From positions 1-40,857 of IMG/VR virus record IMGVR_UViG_3300021438_000028: a stretch of 40,857 nucleotides of DNA; one strand, written 5' to 3'. The position numbers were made by a program, and so were the translations under genes. This DNA is from a virus. Every line of letters starts with the position of its first letter. Position 1 is the first letter of the stretch. Positions 30,857-40,640 of the stretch are shown one piece after another. The notes under the pieces were generated by a model that searched no databases, had not been told where the DNA came from, and saw nothing but the letters and a program-made list of their open reading frames with translations.

Positions 30857-33800
30857 TATTCTCCCTCGTAAACATAATCAAACTTGTCTTTAGCGAAGTA
30901 TCTATCATAGAACTTTGCAAAGTTAGTGTCTTGTAATTTGAATTGTGCAACCTTCGAACGCACCTGGTCCTGTAACCATGCTGCACGCTTTGAGTCAATC
31001 GTAGTTCCCATGGCATCAAGCTGTGCCTTGACTTCGTAACGGTAGTTAAGATAGTCAGTAATGACATGCCAGCGTGGATTCTTTGACAAATCCTTCCACA
31101 TGTTATCATCGTTAACAGCAATAGTAAGAGCGCGGACTGTAGCTGCCTGACGGCTAGCTGCGCCACCAAATGACTGTGCCTGGTATTCGTTGTACCACAT
31201 CTGATTAGCAGTCTTCTGGGCAGCAACATATTTGTCTTGCCACTGTGAGATGAGAGCTGAACCGTACTTATCAAGCGGGTTAATACCAGCCTTCTTAAGT
31301 GATTCAGTTACCACTGTCTCTACGGCAAAGAAGTCATTCCATCCCTTGGATACAATAGATGAACGGCTAGACTGGAAAGCATCTGCCACATCCTTGTACT
31401 TCTTATTAGTTCCAGGAATAGTTTTTGTCTGCAAGTAAGCCTGTGCTGCACTAGAGAATGCATAGTTATCATCGTTGAATACTGCACCAAGTACAGAGAT
31501 ATTCTTTTCGCCAACTGATGCTGCAATCTGCTGGACAACGTTTTCATTCTTACGAAGAAGTTCGGTTGCCGTAGCATCGCTTCGGACACCTGATGTGTTA
31601 TCTGTCAGTCTATCTGCAAGCAAGAAGTACTCAGGGAAATCTTCTATAAACTTCTCTTCGCCTTGGTCTCCAAACTTATCGTTATACTTGTTAAGTGTAT
31701 CTGCATAAGCTGAGATTGCTGTAGTATATCGTGGCTGTAGTGGCAAGAACATCGAAGAAGCAAAACGTAGAATCGCTAGTTGTAGTGACATTCTTTGAGC
31801 ACGTGGAGTAATGTTCTTTGCAAAGTATGCATCGCTAGGTTGGATGCCGTATTCTTTGGTATACTCTACACGTAACTGCTTATTAAACATATCTACATCT
31901 TTGTTGAACTGGTTTGGACCGCTCATCTTAAATGATGCAGCGAATAACTGGCCAGCTCTACGAGCAGTATTAAACGTAATGGCGTTTGTGCTGTTAGCCT
32001 GTACTCCAAATGGGAGCAACATCTGAGTCACTGAGTTCTCAATGTTTGTCTTCTTGGCAAACTCATTGAACGCAGCTGAGCCAATAGGTCCTAAAGATAC
32101 GATGTTTCCGCCAGTTGGGTTGTCTGGATTGAACCAGTCAAGTGGTAGACGGGCATCAAGACCAAGCATTGGCAGACCAACACTGATAGTCTTATTGCCA
32201 AACGCGTCTTCTTCTACGCTAGATACCTGCTCTGGTAGCGCTGCTACCTTGAGCTTCTTCATGATGAACTCTGGGTTCTCCATGGTAATACGTCCGTATG
32301 CGCGGAACTGCTCAATGACAGCAGGGAAGAATGCCATTAGGTAGTTAATAATACCGTTGTAGTTCATATCACGATGGAAAGAGTTAATCTTTTCACGGTA
32401 TTCTTTGAGCGCATATGCACGTGCATTGCTTTCAAAACGAGCCTTATCGGCCTGTGTTAACGTACGCTTGCTAGCGTTTGCCAACCATATCTGAGCCTGA
32501 AGTTCTTGTTCGTACTTAGCTGCGAAGTATGGGTTATTAGCAAGGAATGATGTTGGCTTTGTAGCAAGCCATGTAACACCGTTCTTCGTCATGCTACGGA
32601 AGTTTTTAGCGTACTCGCTGGTAGCCAATCCATCTTTAATCGCATCAGTAAATACTGGTGGACGAGTCTGGATATCTGGATAAAGCTTTTTTAGCTCTAG
32701 GATTGTAAGCTTATCTTCCAAGATTAACTTGGCAACCTGAGGGTTGGTAACATACATATCGACATATGCCTTGACTCTGTCATACACTTCAGGTGCATGA
32801 CGCAATGAGTCAGTAAATCGGTCTATGTAATTAAAGTTTTCTTTCTTGCGGAGCCATGCGACTCCTTCTTTCTTTGACTTGCCAGCGAGAATCTCTCGAG
32901 CTAGACCATCAAAGCGAATCTCATTATTGAGGATTGACTCCCACTCTTGCAAGTGGAGTTGTTCTTCCTGTGGTAGAACTGAGCGACTGTTACCACGAAG
33001 ACGCTTCTCGTTTGCAATTGCAAGTTCTTTTGTGCTAGCAAGAGCACGGCGAAGGTCAGAGTTCATGCTGACTTTCTGACGGAAGATATATCCAAAGCGT
33101 CCTTCTAGAGCGCCCTCGAATTCAACACCATCAACTTTAATCTTCTTGCTACCAACACGTGGCTCTTTGATGTCTGCAACCAAGTTAGCTTCTGTAGCAC
33201 GGAGCTTTGCAAGTTCCTGTGAGATAGCTTTTCTTGCTTCGACAGCATCTAGTACGTTATCTGGAATCTTCTTAGGTGGATTAGCAGGGTCATATTTAGC
33301 ACGCTTAAGCTGCTTATCTAATGATTCAAGTACCATTTCTCGGTCTTTAATACCCTGTGTAATAACTTTCATATTCTTACTAGGGTTAACCATGGCGCCA
33401 GCTAACTTGCGCACTCTGGCGACTGAAGGTTCAGCCTTATTCAATGACATAACTGTGTCATGACCTAGGTTCTTAAGCATATCGAATAGTACTAAATCTC
33501 CCCATCCACGGATGTAAGAGTCGCGTACAACGTTAATTGGGAAACCAGTACGAAGAAGCGTACCTGTACGCCACATAGAGTTAACTTCATCAGCAAGCCA
33601 GCTTACGCCGTCCTTAGCCATGTCAACGCCATCGATAACCTTTCGGGCTACTGGAACCTTTGAGACTGAGCCTAAGCGTTCTTTATATTCCTTGAATGCT
33701 GTATCTACAAACTTCCAGTCAGGTAGGAATCCACCGTTAGCAAGCTGTGTGATAAGTTGAGGGTCACCAATTACTGGACCAGCTGGATTCTGAGGGTCAT

Positions 33801-35658
33801 TCATGTAACCCTTTTTAGTTTCCTTAGATATTGCAGCTTCGTTCTTAATAAGTCTATGGTTGTTATTGTACTTCTGAATGATTTCTTCTACGATTACGCC
33901 AGGAAGTTCATACTTCTTACCAATAAGGCGCATGCCTTCTGCAGCATATGACTCAATAACATTGAGTTTGTCAACTTCTAGTACAGCACGTGAGTATTCA
34001 TTTGCAACCTTGAGGTTTAACTCAGGGATTGTAGCTCCATACTTCTCAGCCTGGCGTAAACTAGACTGAAGTCGTGTAGTTGCTACGATTGGGTCATTAA
34101 AGTTAATTAGTTGCTTAGGGGCATCATCTGTAATTCGGTCAATAAAGCGAATTGGTACAGATAGTGGGCTCTTCTGGTAGAATGTATTGTAGATTTTACC
34201 TACACCAGTCTCAAGAGCTGCAGTTCCTCGCTGTGCCAGTTTGCGTTCTGTAGCAACTTTAGCAAAGTCGTTGCGAATCTTCTCGACATAAGCCCAACGT
34301 GACACAGTACGGTCTTTAAGTTGGCTGTCTACTTCAAGTGCCTGGTCTAACCAACGAACTTCTTTGCGGAGTGAATCAATTTCTGCTTCAACTAACTTCT
34401 TGTTGTCAGTAAACTTTTTAGATGCTAGTAAAGTTTTACCATCAAACTTAAATGATGCAATTCCATCCTTTTCAAAGTATGTCATTGTATCTTCAAGGCG
34501 TGAAAGTTCTGCAAATTTAGCAGTGCTTTTTTCTGCTAGCTCATTTAGTGCTGCTGGGTCGCCATATCCTACGCGGTATAAAAGACCGAGGTCTTCTTTT
34601 GTGGCTCCAGCAAACAAATGTACTGATGCTTGACCAATTTCGCTGTCAAATTCTGGGCGACGGGCTGCAGTTACTGGGTCAGTATTCTGCAAAAAGTCAA
34701 ATACTGGGGTCATTGGTGTTTGTTCACCAGCAACGGTACGCTTGACCATGTCAATAGCTTGTGCCTGGCGCTCAGCTACACGTGTGATTTCACCTTCACC
34801 TGCAAACACTTTAGAAAAACCATGAATTGGTTCAGTGATTGGCTTAGTTAATAGTTTTGTGCGAGCAATGCCAGCAGTTTTAAATGCTGCCATATCTGGT
34901 CCGACACCAACTTCAAGAGCAAAGTTAGAAAGTCCCGAAACGATTGCACCGATACCCTTGGTATTATCGCCAAGAGTTTCCCATCCAGTAATGTGACCAG
35001 CAAGGTGGACTACATCGTTTCCAAAATTATATTTTTCTTGTCCCTGTTTTGTACTTGCATACTTAGCTGACTTGTTTAAGTCCTTGCTAATTTGCTTTCC
35101 AACGTCAGATGCAAGAGCTTTGCGCTCCGCTCCACCAAGTGCTGCTGCGCCTAGAGATGCTCCTGGCAATACACCAAGAGGTCCAGCTATTGCAAATCCA
35201 GCAACACCACCAGCCACTGCACCAAGTGCAATATTAAGACCAGCTAAAAAACCAAGACCAGCATTCTTATCGGCAACATCACGAACAAATGCATAGTTTG
35301 AACGTACTTCTTTTGCTCCTGCTTGAAGCAACTTGCTTGCTCCACCATTTGTGTGGTTGTCAATCGTGCGAACTGTAAGTCCTGCACCAACACCAGCTAC
35401 AGCCCCTACTGGTCCACCGACCATGAAACCCAAAGTTCCAGCAAGAATTTCTGGATTAGCTCCAGCAACATTTACAACAGTACTACGAACATCTTCGACT
35501 GTATTGTTCCAACCTCCAGGGTTGGCGGGAAGGTTGCTAGTCATGTCAAGATTAGCACCAAACTTCAACCCCTTCTGTAGAGAGGTATCATTTGGCGAGA
35601 CATTTGGAAGTGCTCCAAAGATTTTGTTGGCTCTCGCCATTGAGTCCCATAATGTCAC
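30856..35658 (-). CDS. Very large internal virion or ejection protein, 1600 aa
   Basis: The start is GTG 35658, overlapping the previous stop as GTGA and preceded by GAGGT. Residues about 60-185 contain three Gly/Ala-rich hydrophobic segments (FMVGGPVGAVAGVGAGL, GFLAGLNIALGAVAGGVAGFAIAG type) able to insert into membranes; the rest is mainly helical and polar. Size, membrane-active N-terminus and absence of a tape measure suit an internal protein ejected with DNA in short-tailed phages. I see no lysozyme or RNA polymerase motif. It is the largest gene in the window, between portal and scaffold. Confidence 0.6.
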   Translation of the reverse strand: MTLWDSMARANKIFGALPNVSPNDTSLQKGLKFGANLDMTSNLPANPGGWNNTVEDVRSTVVNVAGANPEILAGTLGFMVGGPVGAVAGVGAGLTVRTIDNHTNGGASKLLQAGAKEVRSNYAFVRDVADKNAGLGFLAGLNIALGAVAGGVAGFAIAGPLGVLPGASLGAAALGGAERKALASDVGKQISKDLNKSAKYASTKQGQEKYNFGNDVVHLAGHITGWETLGDNTKGIGAIVSGLSNFALEVGVGPDMAAFKTAGIARTKLLTKPITEPIHGFSKVFAGEGEITRVAERQAQAIDMVKRTVAGEQTPMTPVFDFLQNTDPVTAARRPEFDSEIGQASVHLFAGATKEDLGLLYRVGYGDPAALNELAEKSTAKFAELSRLEDTMTYFEKDGIASFKFDGKTLLASKKFTDNKKLVEAEIDSLRKEVRWLDQALEVDSQLKDRTVSRWAYVEKIRNDFAKVATERKLAQRGTAALETGVGKIYNTFYQKSPLSVPIRFIDRITDDAPKQLINFNDPIVATTRLQSSLRQAEKYGATIPELNLKVANEYSRAVLEVDKLNVIESYAAEGMRLIGKKYELPGVIVEEIIQKYNNNHRLIKNEAAISKETKKGYMNDPQNPAGPVIGDPQLITQLANGGFLPDWKFVDTAFKEYKERLGSVSKVPVARKVIDGVDMAKDGVSWLADEVNSMWRTGTLLRTGFPINVVRDSYIRGWGDLVLFDMLKNLGHDTVMSLNKAEPSVARVRKLAGAMVNPSKNMKVITQGIKDREMVLESLDKQLKRAKYDPANPPKKIPDNVLDAVEARKAISQELAKLRATEANLVADIKEPRVGSKKIKVDGVEFEGALEGRFGYIFRQKVSMNSDLRRALASTKELAIANEKRLRGNSRSVLPQEEQLHLQEWESILNNEIRFDGLAREILAGKSKKEGVAWLRKKENFNYIDRFTDSLRHAPEVYDRVKAYVDMYVTNPQVAKLILEDKLTILELKKLYPDIQTRPPVFTDAIKDGLATSEYAKNFRSMTKNGVTWLATKPTSFLANNPYFAAKYEQELQAQIWLANASKRTLTQADKARFESNARAYALKEYREKINSFHRDMNYNGIINYLMAFFPAVIEQFRAYGRITMENPEFIMKKLKVAALPEQVSSVEEDAFGNKTISVGLPMLGLDARLPLDWFNPDNPTGGNIVSLGPIGSAAFNEFAKKTNIENSVTQMLLPFGVQANSTNAITFNTARRAGQLFAASFKMSGPNQFNKDVDMFNKQLRVEYTKEYGIQPSDAYFAKNITPRAQRMSLQLAILRFASSMFLPLQPRYTTAISAYADTLNKYNDKFGDQGEEKFIEDFPEYFLLADRLTDNTSGVRSDATATELLRKNENVVQQIAASVGEKNISVLGAVFNDDNYAFSSAAQAYLQTKTIPGTNKKYKDVADAFQSSRSSIVSKGWNDFFAVETVVTESLKKAGINPLDKYGSALISQWQDKYVAAQKTANQMWYNEYQAQSFGGAASRQAATVRALTIAVNDDNMWKDLSKNPRWHVITDYLNYRYEVKAQLDAMGTTIDSKRAAWLQDQVRSKVAQFKLQDTNFAKFYDRYFAKDKFDYVYEGE

Positions 35659-36104
35659 AGAATGGACCTCAAATACGCAGCGTATTCTTTAGTGGTATCA
35701 CTTACGCCAGGTTGGTTTGCCCAGAATTCAATGGTCGGAAAATAATCACGAATCATTGCTTCTTCAGGGTCTGAAGCTTTTGCTTGAACTGGAAGATTTA
35801 AATCATTTGGGTTATTAGGCTGACCATATGGTGTTAAGCCAGCAAGTACGTTTTCTTCAGGGTTTGCTGTTTTATCCGTAATAGGAGTTACAGGAAGTGG
35901 TGTAACTGTGCTCGTAGCTCCAGGCGTAGATGCTGTTGACTTAACAGCTTTGTCACCTTCGCTGATTTGTGCATTGATTTGCTTGTTCTGCCCATAAGCA
36001 AAACCTTTATACTGACCAGATTGTCCAGCTCCGCCAGTACCTGAAACATTGGCAGGATTGTTCTGTGGTGCTGTTGGACGCATTCCTCCGCGGTTCTCAG
36101 CCAT
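35655..36104 (-). CDS. Low-complexity structural-region protein, 149 aa
   Basis: The first 110 residues are Gly/Asn/Gln/Thr/Pro-rich and likely unfolded. The last 40 (AMIRDYFPTIEFWANQPGVSDTTKEYAAYLRSIL) form a compact helical end, a plausible binding peptide for the portal or the giant neighbour. ATG 36104 follows TAGGAGGAACT. No family is recognised. Confidence 0.6.
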   Translation of the reverse strand: MAENRGGMRPTAPQNNPANVSGTGGAGQSGQYKGFAYGQNKQINAQISEGDKAVKSTASTPGATSTVTPLPVTPITDKTANPEENVLAGLTPYGQPNNPNDLNLPVQAKASDPEEAMIRDYFPTIEFWANQPGVSDTTKEYAAYLRSIL

Positions 36105-36112
36105 AGTTCCTC

Positions 36113-36682
36113 CTACTTAGTAAATTGTATTTTAGTAATGATTGGGCCACTTGTATAAATGTCCCACTCTGTTGCAATCTCGATTGCTTTGCGAATTAGC
36201 CTTTCAGCTTGAGCAGCATTTTGTACATCATCGATACCAAGTGCAGCCATAGCCCCAAGAGCAATCGTGCTACCAGAGCCAGCGTAATAGATACCACGTA
36301 TATCGCGGTCCCAAGAGTAATCCTCAAAGATAGGATAAACAGTTCCACGAATGCTGACAAGAAATTGCGAATCATGTGAAGCGGCGTCCCCGTCCTCTTT
36401 CATATCATACCCTGCATCAATGAATGCTTGACGCATTGATGGTATAAATTTTTGTGTCATAAAGACATCTAGGTTTTCGTTTGCTGTAGGCTTAGGAGCT
36501 TTCCATCCAAACTGTAGTATGTTTGAACCTCTGCCTGCGCCAGAGCCAGCAATAAGAGCTCCATTGTTTTCAACAATTTTATGTGTGGCCATGTTCATTG
36601 GACGGCCATCTTCGTCAGAGCTACGAGAATCGCAACCCATTACAACCCAGCCATCGCCTTGGATAGCAGCTAATGTTGTCAT
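36113..36682 (-). CDS. HslV/proteasome beta-like Ntn hydrolase, 189 aa
   Basis: After removal of Met1 the N-terminus is TTLAAIQGDGWVVMGCD, close to HslV: Thr1 nucleophile, D17 at the exact HslV position, and K34 beside the usual K33. AGSGAG and YYAGSGSTIALGAMAALG match the conserved Gly loops, and EIATEWDIYTSGP matches the HslV end. No HslU-like ATPase is encoded nearby. It lies between the portal and the large virion proteins, where phages normally encode a prohead protease, so a capsid-maturation role is plausible. A modifier of host proteolysis is the alternative. ATG 36682 follows GTAGGGGACA. Confidence 0.8.
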   Translation of the reverse strand: MTTLAAIQGDGWVVMGCDSRSSDEDGRPMNMATHKIVENNGALIAGSGAGRGSNILQFGWKAPKPTANENLDVFMTQKFIPSMRQAFIDAGYDMKEDGDAASHDSQFLVSIRGTVYPIFEDYSWDRDIRGIYYAGSGSTIALGAMAALGIDDVQNAAQAERLIRKAIEIATEWDIYTSGPIITKIQFTK

Positions 36683-36696
36683 TGTCCCCTACCTAA

Positions 36697-38466
36697 CTAT
36701 CGACGACGAATAGTACGTACGCTTGCTGTTGGTGTTCCTCCGCCAGAAATACCAGATAGCAAACTCATGACATCAGGTGGTGCTTGTTCTGGTGCCATAG
36801 GGGAAGCGCCTCCTGCTGGAACGCCTTCAGGAGCAGGGGACGGTTGCTCAACCGATTGTGGTGCCCCAGCAGGAGGAACTGGTTGCTGCTGTGGGGCGAA
36901 GATGTCTGCGACGACTTCCTCTATTGCCTGTCCCTTTTGGCGTGCCTTGATTACAGCAGCAATCTGACGCACTACTTCAGAAGCGTCCTGGCCTTGCATT
37001 GCCATCTGTGGTATCGCTTGAGAGAGTGCAGTAATGGAACCAAGAAGTGAATCTCTCATCTTCTCGATTTCAATCTTTTCTAGTTCTTGGGTTACGTTAA
37101 CCGTGAATGGAAGTTCACGCATTGCCATATCCTTAGAAATAAGCCCTCCGCCAAGAGCCTGAAGCATAAAGATAAGTCCTTGTGCAGGGTTTAATCCTGC
37201 CAACATTCCGTAACGCACATCAGCAGAATAGTCCTGCTTGATATCCTTAGAAGGCTTATAGACAACTTCGTATGGTGAACCTGAGTCCACACCGCGAATT
37301 GTCTTTTCTTCTGGGTAAATCATTTCGTCAACTTCAAAGCAGAGCTTAATTACATCACGAAGTGACGCAGCAAAGATAGCTTGAGCTGACTTGACCTGTG
37401 TATCAAATGCTCCCATTAGAGCTTGTACACCTTGGCCTGTAACGATAGATGCATTTACGTTACCTGTACGAGATTCAGGATAACGAGCACCAACGCGAAG
37501 TTCTTGGTTGAGCAATGTCTGCTCAGTGAATGCGCCTTGTGGTAGGTTAAGGTCTACACGGCGTACGCCAGCTGGGTTCGCTGTACGAATGACAGCGTCT
37601 CCACCGAGCTGAAGTTCTTGTACATCTTGTGGAAGTACGATTGGAGCTTGTACAGATTTCTCTGCAGCTTCCATAGCAAGCAACGCGAAGCGGTTGCGAA
37701 GAAGTTGAATACCGAGTACATCGTCAAACTGACCACGAAGTTCACCATCGATAGATGGTTTACGTGCAACAACAACCATCATCTTGCCGAGTGGATTCAT
37801 AGCTCTAGATAGAACTAGGTCATTCTTTGACGGAATGTAAATGACAGACTGGTCTTTATCGTAGTAACGAATCAGTTCAATCTGCGCATTTAAGTCCTGC
37901 TTGTAACCTTGAGGTCCAAGCAGTTGGCTATCGTACTCTGGGAACTGTGTGCACAATTCTCCAAGAGTCATCATGTAGCGCTTAGCAAATGCAACACAAC
38001 GTCCATAGCGGTCGAACTCTGGGTAAGCACCCACTGGGTTTTCTATGCGGATACGCGGTAGCTTTGCTTCCTCATCCAGTTCAATCATGAACGGAAGGAA
38101 ACCATATGTCAAGTACCAGTCAGCACCTGAGTACATTTGTACTGACAGGTCTGAGTGCTGGAAATAGTTAGATGCAATACGAGTGCGCTTGTCAGCAAAC
38201 TGGCGTGCTCTATCAGATGTCTGGTTGGCAGCTGAGCAGTTTACTGCTGGAAGCGGTGCCATAACTTCAGACAAGTCGCGGGCGACAATGTCAATGAAGT
38301 TTGCAACTACGTTAGCATCGACTCCTGATGGAAAGAAGTCAGGATATACTTCTGCAATTTTACCTTTACGGACAGCAAGAACATCAAGGTTACGTGCATC
38401 GCGTTCGTGGTTACGGTAGCGCAGCGATTGAACGCGAGCTGCAACCTGTTCCATTGATAATGCCAT
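36697..38466 (-). CDS. Portal protein, 589 aa
   Basis: Size, position after the terminase and sequence features fit a portal. The N-terminal part carries NHERDARNLDVLAVRKG and a wing region with YLTYGFLPFMIELDE. The central stem helices follow LLRNRFALLAMEAAEKS. A TGQGVQALMGAFDTQVKSAQ segment comes next, and a Pro/Gln-rich tail ends the protein. It forms the dodecameric DNA gate at one capsid vertex and docks the terminase. ATG 38466 shares a base with the upstream stop. The disordered last 90 residues (PPAGAPQ) are an extra tail. Confidence 0.85.
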   Translation of the reverse strand: MALSMEQVAARVQSLRYRNHERDARNLDVLAVRKGKIAEVYPDFFPSGVDANVVANFIDIVARDLSEVMAPLPAVNCSAANQTSDRARQFADKRTRIASNYFQHSDLSVQMYSGADWYLTYGFLPFMIELDEEAKLPRIRIENPVGAYPEFDRYGRCVAFAKRYMMTLGELCTQFPEYDSQLLGPQGYKQDLNAQIELIRYYDKDQSVIYIPSKNDLVLSRAMNPLGKMMVVVARKPSIDGELRGQFDDVLGIQLLRNRFALLAMEAAEKSVQAPIVLPQDVQELQLGGDAVIRTANPAGVRRVDLNLPQGAFTEQTLLNQELRVGARYPESRTGNVNASIVTGQGVQALMGAFDTQVKSAQAIFAASLRDVIKLCFEVDEMIYPEEKTIRGVDSGSPYEVVYKPSKDIKQDYSADVRYGMLAGLNPAQGLIFMLQALGGGLISKDMAMRELPFTVNVTQELEKIEIEKMRDSLLGSITALSQAIPQMAMQGQDASEVVRQIAAVIKARQKGQAIEEVVADIFAPQQQPVPPAGAPQSVEQPSPAPEGVPAGGASPMAPEQAPPDVMSLLSGISGGGTPTASVRTIRRR

Positions 38467-38705
38467 TAATTACGTCCTTGCTTTCTAATGCGTTCCATCT
38501 CACGTGCTCGGTCTTTTACCATGCGACGTGCCACTTCTTGTGGGTCTGGCTGCGCTGCTTTAAGTGCTTTGCGTGCATCGGCTATAGATTGTTTTGCCGA
38601 TGGAGATAGTTCTCTGTATGTAGGATTAACGTTGCGTCCGCCAGCTCCGCCAATGCCGCCGACACCACGGGCGCTTGAGCCACCCATGTCCTTTGACATT
38701 GCCAT
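38466..38705 (-). CDS. Small basic protein between terminase and portal, 79 aa
   Basis: I start at ATG 38705; an upstream start at 38744 would overlap the terminase. A Gly-rich opening (GGSSARGVGGIGGAGG) is followed by a basic helix (ARKALKAAQPDPQEVARRMVKDRAREMERIRKQ). It could be a connector or packaging accessory. It does not resemble a small terminase subunit. No family is recognised. Confidence 0.6.
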   Translation of the reverse strand: MAMSKDMGGSSARGVGGIGGAGGRNVNPTYRELSPSAKQSIADARKALKAAQPDPQEVARRMVKDRAREMERIRKQGRN

Positions 38706-38712
38706 AGTAATC

Positions 38713-40593
38713 CTATCCGTAGTTTTGAACCCATTGCTCTGCAAAGGCTTCGTCTAAATTGATTGAACCGCGAGACGACATCTGATGACGCGTAGCCCAT
38801 CGGTTTGATTGGTACTGGCCAACTCTTGATGTGTTCTGCATTAACTCGCGTACACGAATGATTGCAAACCACAGAGCCATTACAGTATCTGTAGGGTTCT
38901 TTGTGTCAGGCTTCCAAGTAATCAGTTGCTGTACAAGGGTCTTGATTCCCTCAGAGCCTTCGTTACTTGGTATCTCCATGATGTTGTTATCTTGGAAACG
39001 GCCGTCACGTGTATTACCAAACAGCATAGCCATAGATGCTACACCGAAAGAGGTGTCCCACTTATTCTTGCCAGTAAAGTGTGAGTTTAACTGGCAGCCA
39101 TATGAGGCTAAAAAGTTTCTTAAGTTCTCATCCAGGGCGTAAGCCTTCTGGTGAGCGTTGATTTCAATACGCAGTTCCTGAGGACGGTACTTCTCAACCC
39201 AGTCCTCAATCAAATGCTGAATTTTGTCAGGTGATGGCTCAGTCATATTGACGCAGTCAAGAATATAAATTTTGCCGTCAGCCTTGTTGTATGTAACTAC
39301 AACTGCACCTGTTGCTCCCTGCATAGCAGGGTCAAGTCCCATGATTGTATAACTACCATCGACAGCTTTAGGATGTCCAGGTGCGCCAGGCTTTAACGGT
39401 CCACGTTTACGCATTCCGTTGACGCTTCCTGCAACGCAGGTTGGTGAGAAGATTGAATCTTCTGTGACGTCTTCTTGCTGGTAGACCATAGCCCATACTG
39501 ACGGAGAGACCTGAGAGCGACGCTTAGAGAGCGAGGGTCCATCCCACTTGGGGTAGTTCCCATTGGGTAGTGGGTCATCTTTTGCATTTTCCTGTTGGTC
39601 AGATTCAGGCCAAAGTGTTTTCCACTTCTCTGGCTTTTCGTCAAATTCTAAAACTGCTGGCATAGCGCAATATGTGAAAGGCGCTACTCCACCAGACCAC
39701 TGACCTGGGTCGCGGAGCATCTTGTAGAGGTCCACGGGCGCGACACGGGTTCCTACGATAATTAGTTTTCCGTGCCGCCCCAGGCGTGTGATAACTTCCT
39801 TTTGGAGCCACTCGAGTTGTTTTTCCCACTCATGGGCGTTAGCTCCCATCACGGCGTCATCAACGATAATTAAGTCAGCGCGAGCACCGTAAATCTGAGA
39901 ACCCATACCAAGGGCTTGAACGGTAGGGTCTTTCTCGCCTGAGTCACGTCCCGTACCTAGGTAAATCATATCAGCAGACCATTGTGTTGCATCGGCCTTG
40001 TATCCGCCGTTAGGACCGAAGGCCGTCTGCAACTTAATATATGCTGGGTGTGAAAGTCTTGTCTTAATCGCCCCAAGGAACTTGCGGGCCATACCTTGCG
40101 TCTTAGAGACGATGATGACTCGCATGTTGGGGTTGGTCACGATTTTGTAGGTGACATAGTTTGTGGTGATGGTAGTCGACTTGGCGTGCTCAGGTGGCAC
40201 GTTAATCAAGACTCTGTCAGGTTCGCCTGGCTCGTAGGTCATACCAGCTGGCATCCAGCGTGGCTCTAGGCCTTCCATCATGTCCAGCCAGTTGAGCTGG
40301 TGGGGGAAGAGCTTTGAATCTAGGAACTGCTCACAGAAGGAGACGAAGTCGATATCTTTGAGTTCAGCTAAGTCAGTCTTGACGCCTTTGCCTTCCAGGC
40401 GGGCCTTGTCGGCTCGCTCCTTGAAGTCGGCATCTGAGGCGCACCATTGACGGAAAGTCACGTCATTGCGGCCCACGGTACCCATAGCGGTAATTACGGT
40501 AGCACCCTGTGCTAGCGCCATCAGGACGCGCTCTTGGGCCTCGCTCTTAGGGATGTCTTGTTTCCCTGGCTTTCTACCCATCAGTTGTCCCAT
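38713..40593 (-). CDS. terL: Terminase large subunit, 626 aa
   Basis: The ATPase motifs are PPEHAKST (133-140, Walker A) and LIIVDD (241-246, Walker B with catalytic acid). The nuclease part shows IMGLDPAMQG, LRIEINAHQK and a final Asp in TDTVMALWF, the RNase-H-like triad. It packages and cuts phage DNA. Residues 15-65 (QERVLMALAQGATVITAMGTVGRNDVTFRQW) look like the DNA-binding helix-turn-helix of small terminases, and no separate TerS gene is visible, so both roles may be fused. It is the first gene of the leftward late operon; ATG 40581 is a possible later start. Confidence 0.9.
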   Translation of the reverse strand: MGQLMGRKPGKQDIPKSEAQERVLMALAQGATVITAMGTVGRNDVTFRQWCASDADFKERADKARLEGKGVKTDLAELKDIDFVSFCEQFLDSKLFPHQLNWLDMMEGLEPRWMPAGMTYEPGEPDRVLINVPPEHAKSTTITTNYVTYKIVTNPNMRVIIVSKTQGMARKFLGAIKTRLSHPAYIKLQTAFGPNGGYKADATQWSADMIYLGTGRDSGEKDPTVQALGMGSQIYGARADLIIVDDAVMGANAHEWEKQLEWLQKEVITRLGRHGKLIIVGTRVAPVDLYKMLRDPGQWSGGVAPFTYCAMPAVLEFDEKPEKWKTLWPESDQQENAKDDPLPNGNYPKWDGPSLSKRRSQVSPSVWAMVYQQEDVTEDSIFSPTCVAGSVNGMRKRGPLKPGAPGHPKAVDGSYTIMGLDPAMQGATGAVVVTYNKADGKIYILDCVNMTEPSPDKIQHLIEDWVEKYRPQELRIEINAHQKAYALDENLRNFLASYGCQLNSHFTGKNKWDTSFGVASMAMLFGNTRDGRFQDNNIMEIPSNEGSEGIKTLVQQLITWKPDTKNPTDTVMALWFAIIRVRELMQNTSRVGQYQSNRWATRHQMSSRGSINLDEAFAEQWVQNYG

Positions 40594-40640
40594 CTATTAT
40601 CGCTGTTATAACGGTACCCGTCTAGCGATATAACTCTCCC

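Noticed and set aside
30849-31274. Minus-strand 141-residue frame inside the 1600-residue gene
   Set aside because: Leu/Arg/Ser-rich shadow translation in another frame, no ribosome binding site, fully nested in a convincing gene.
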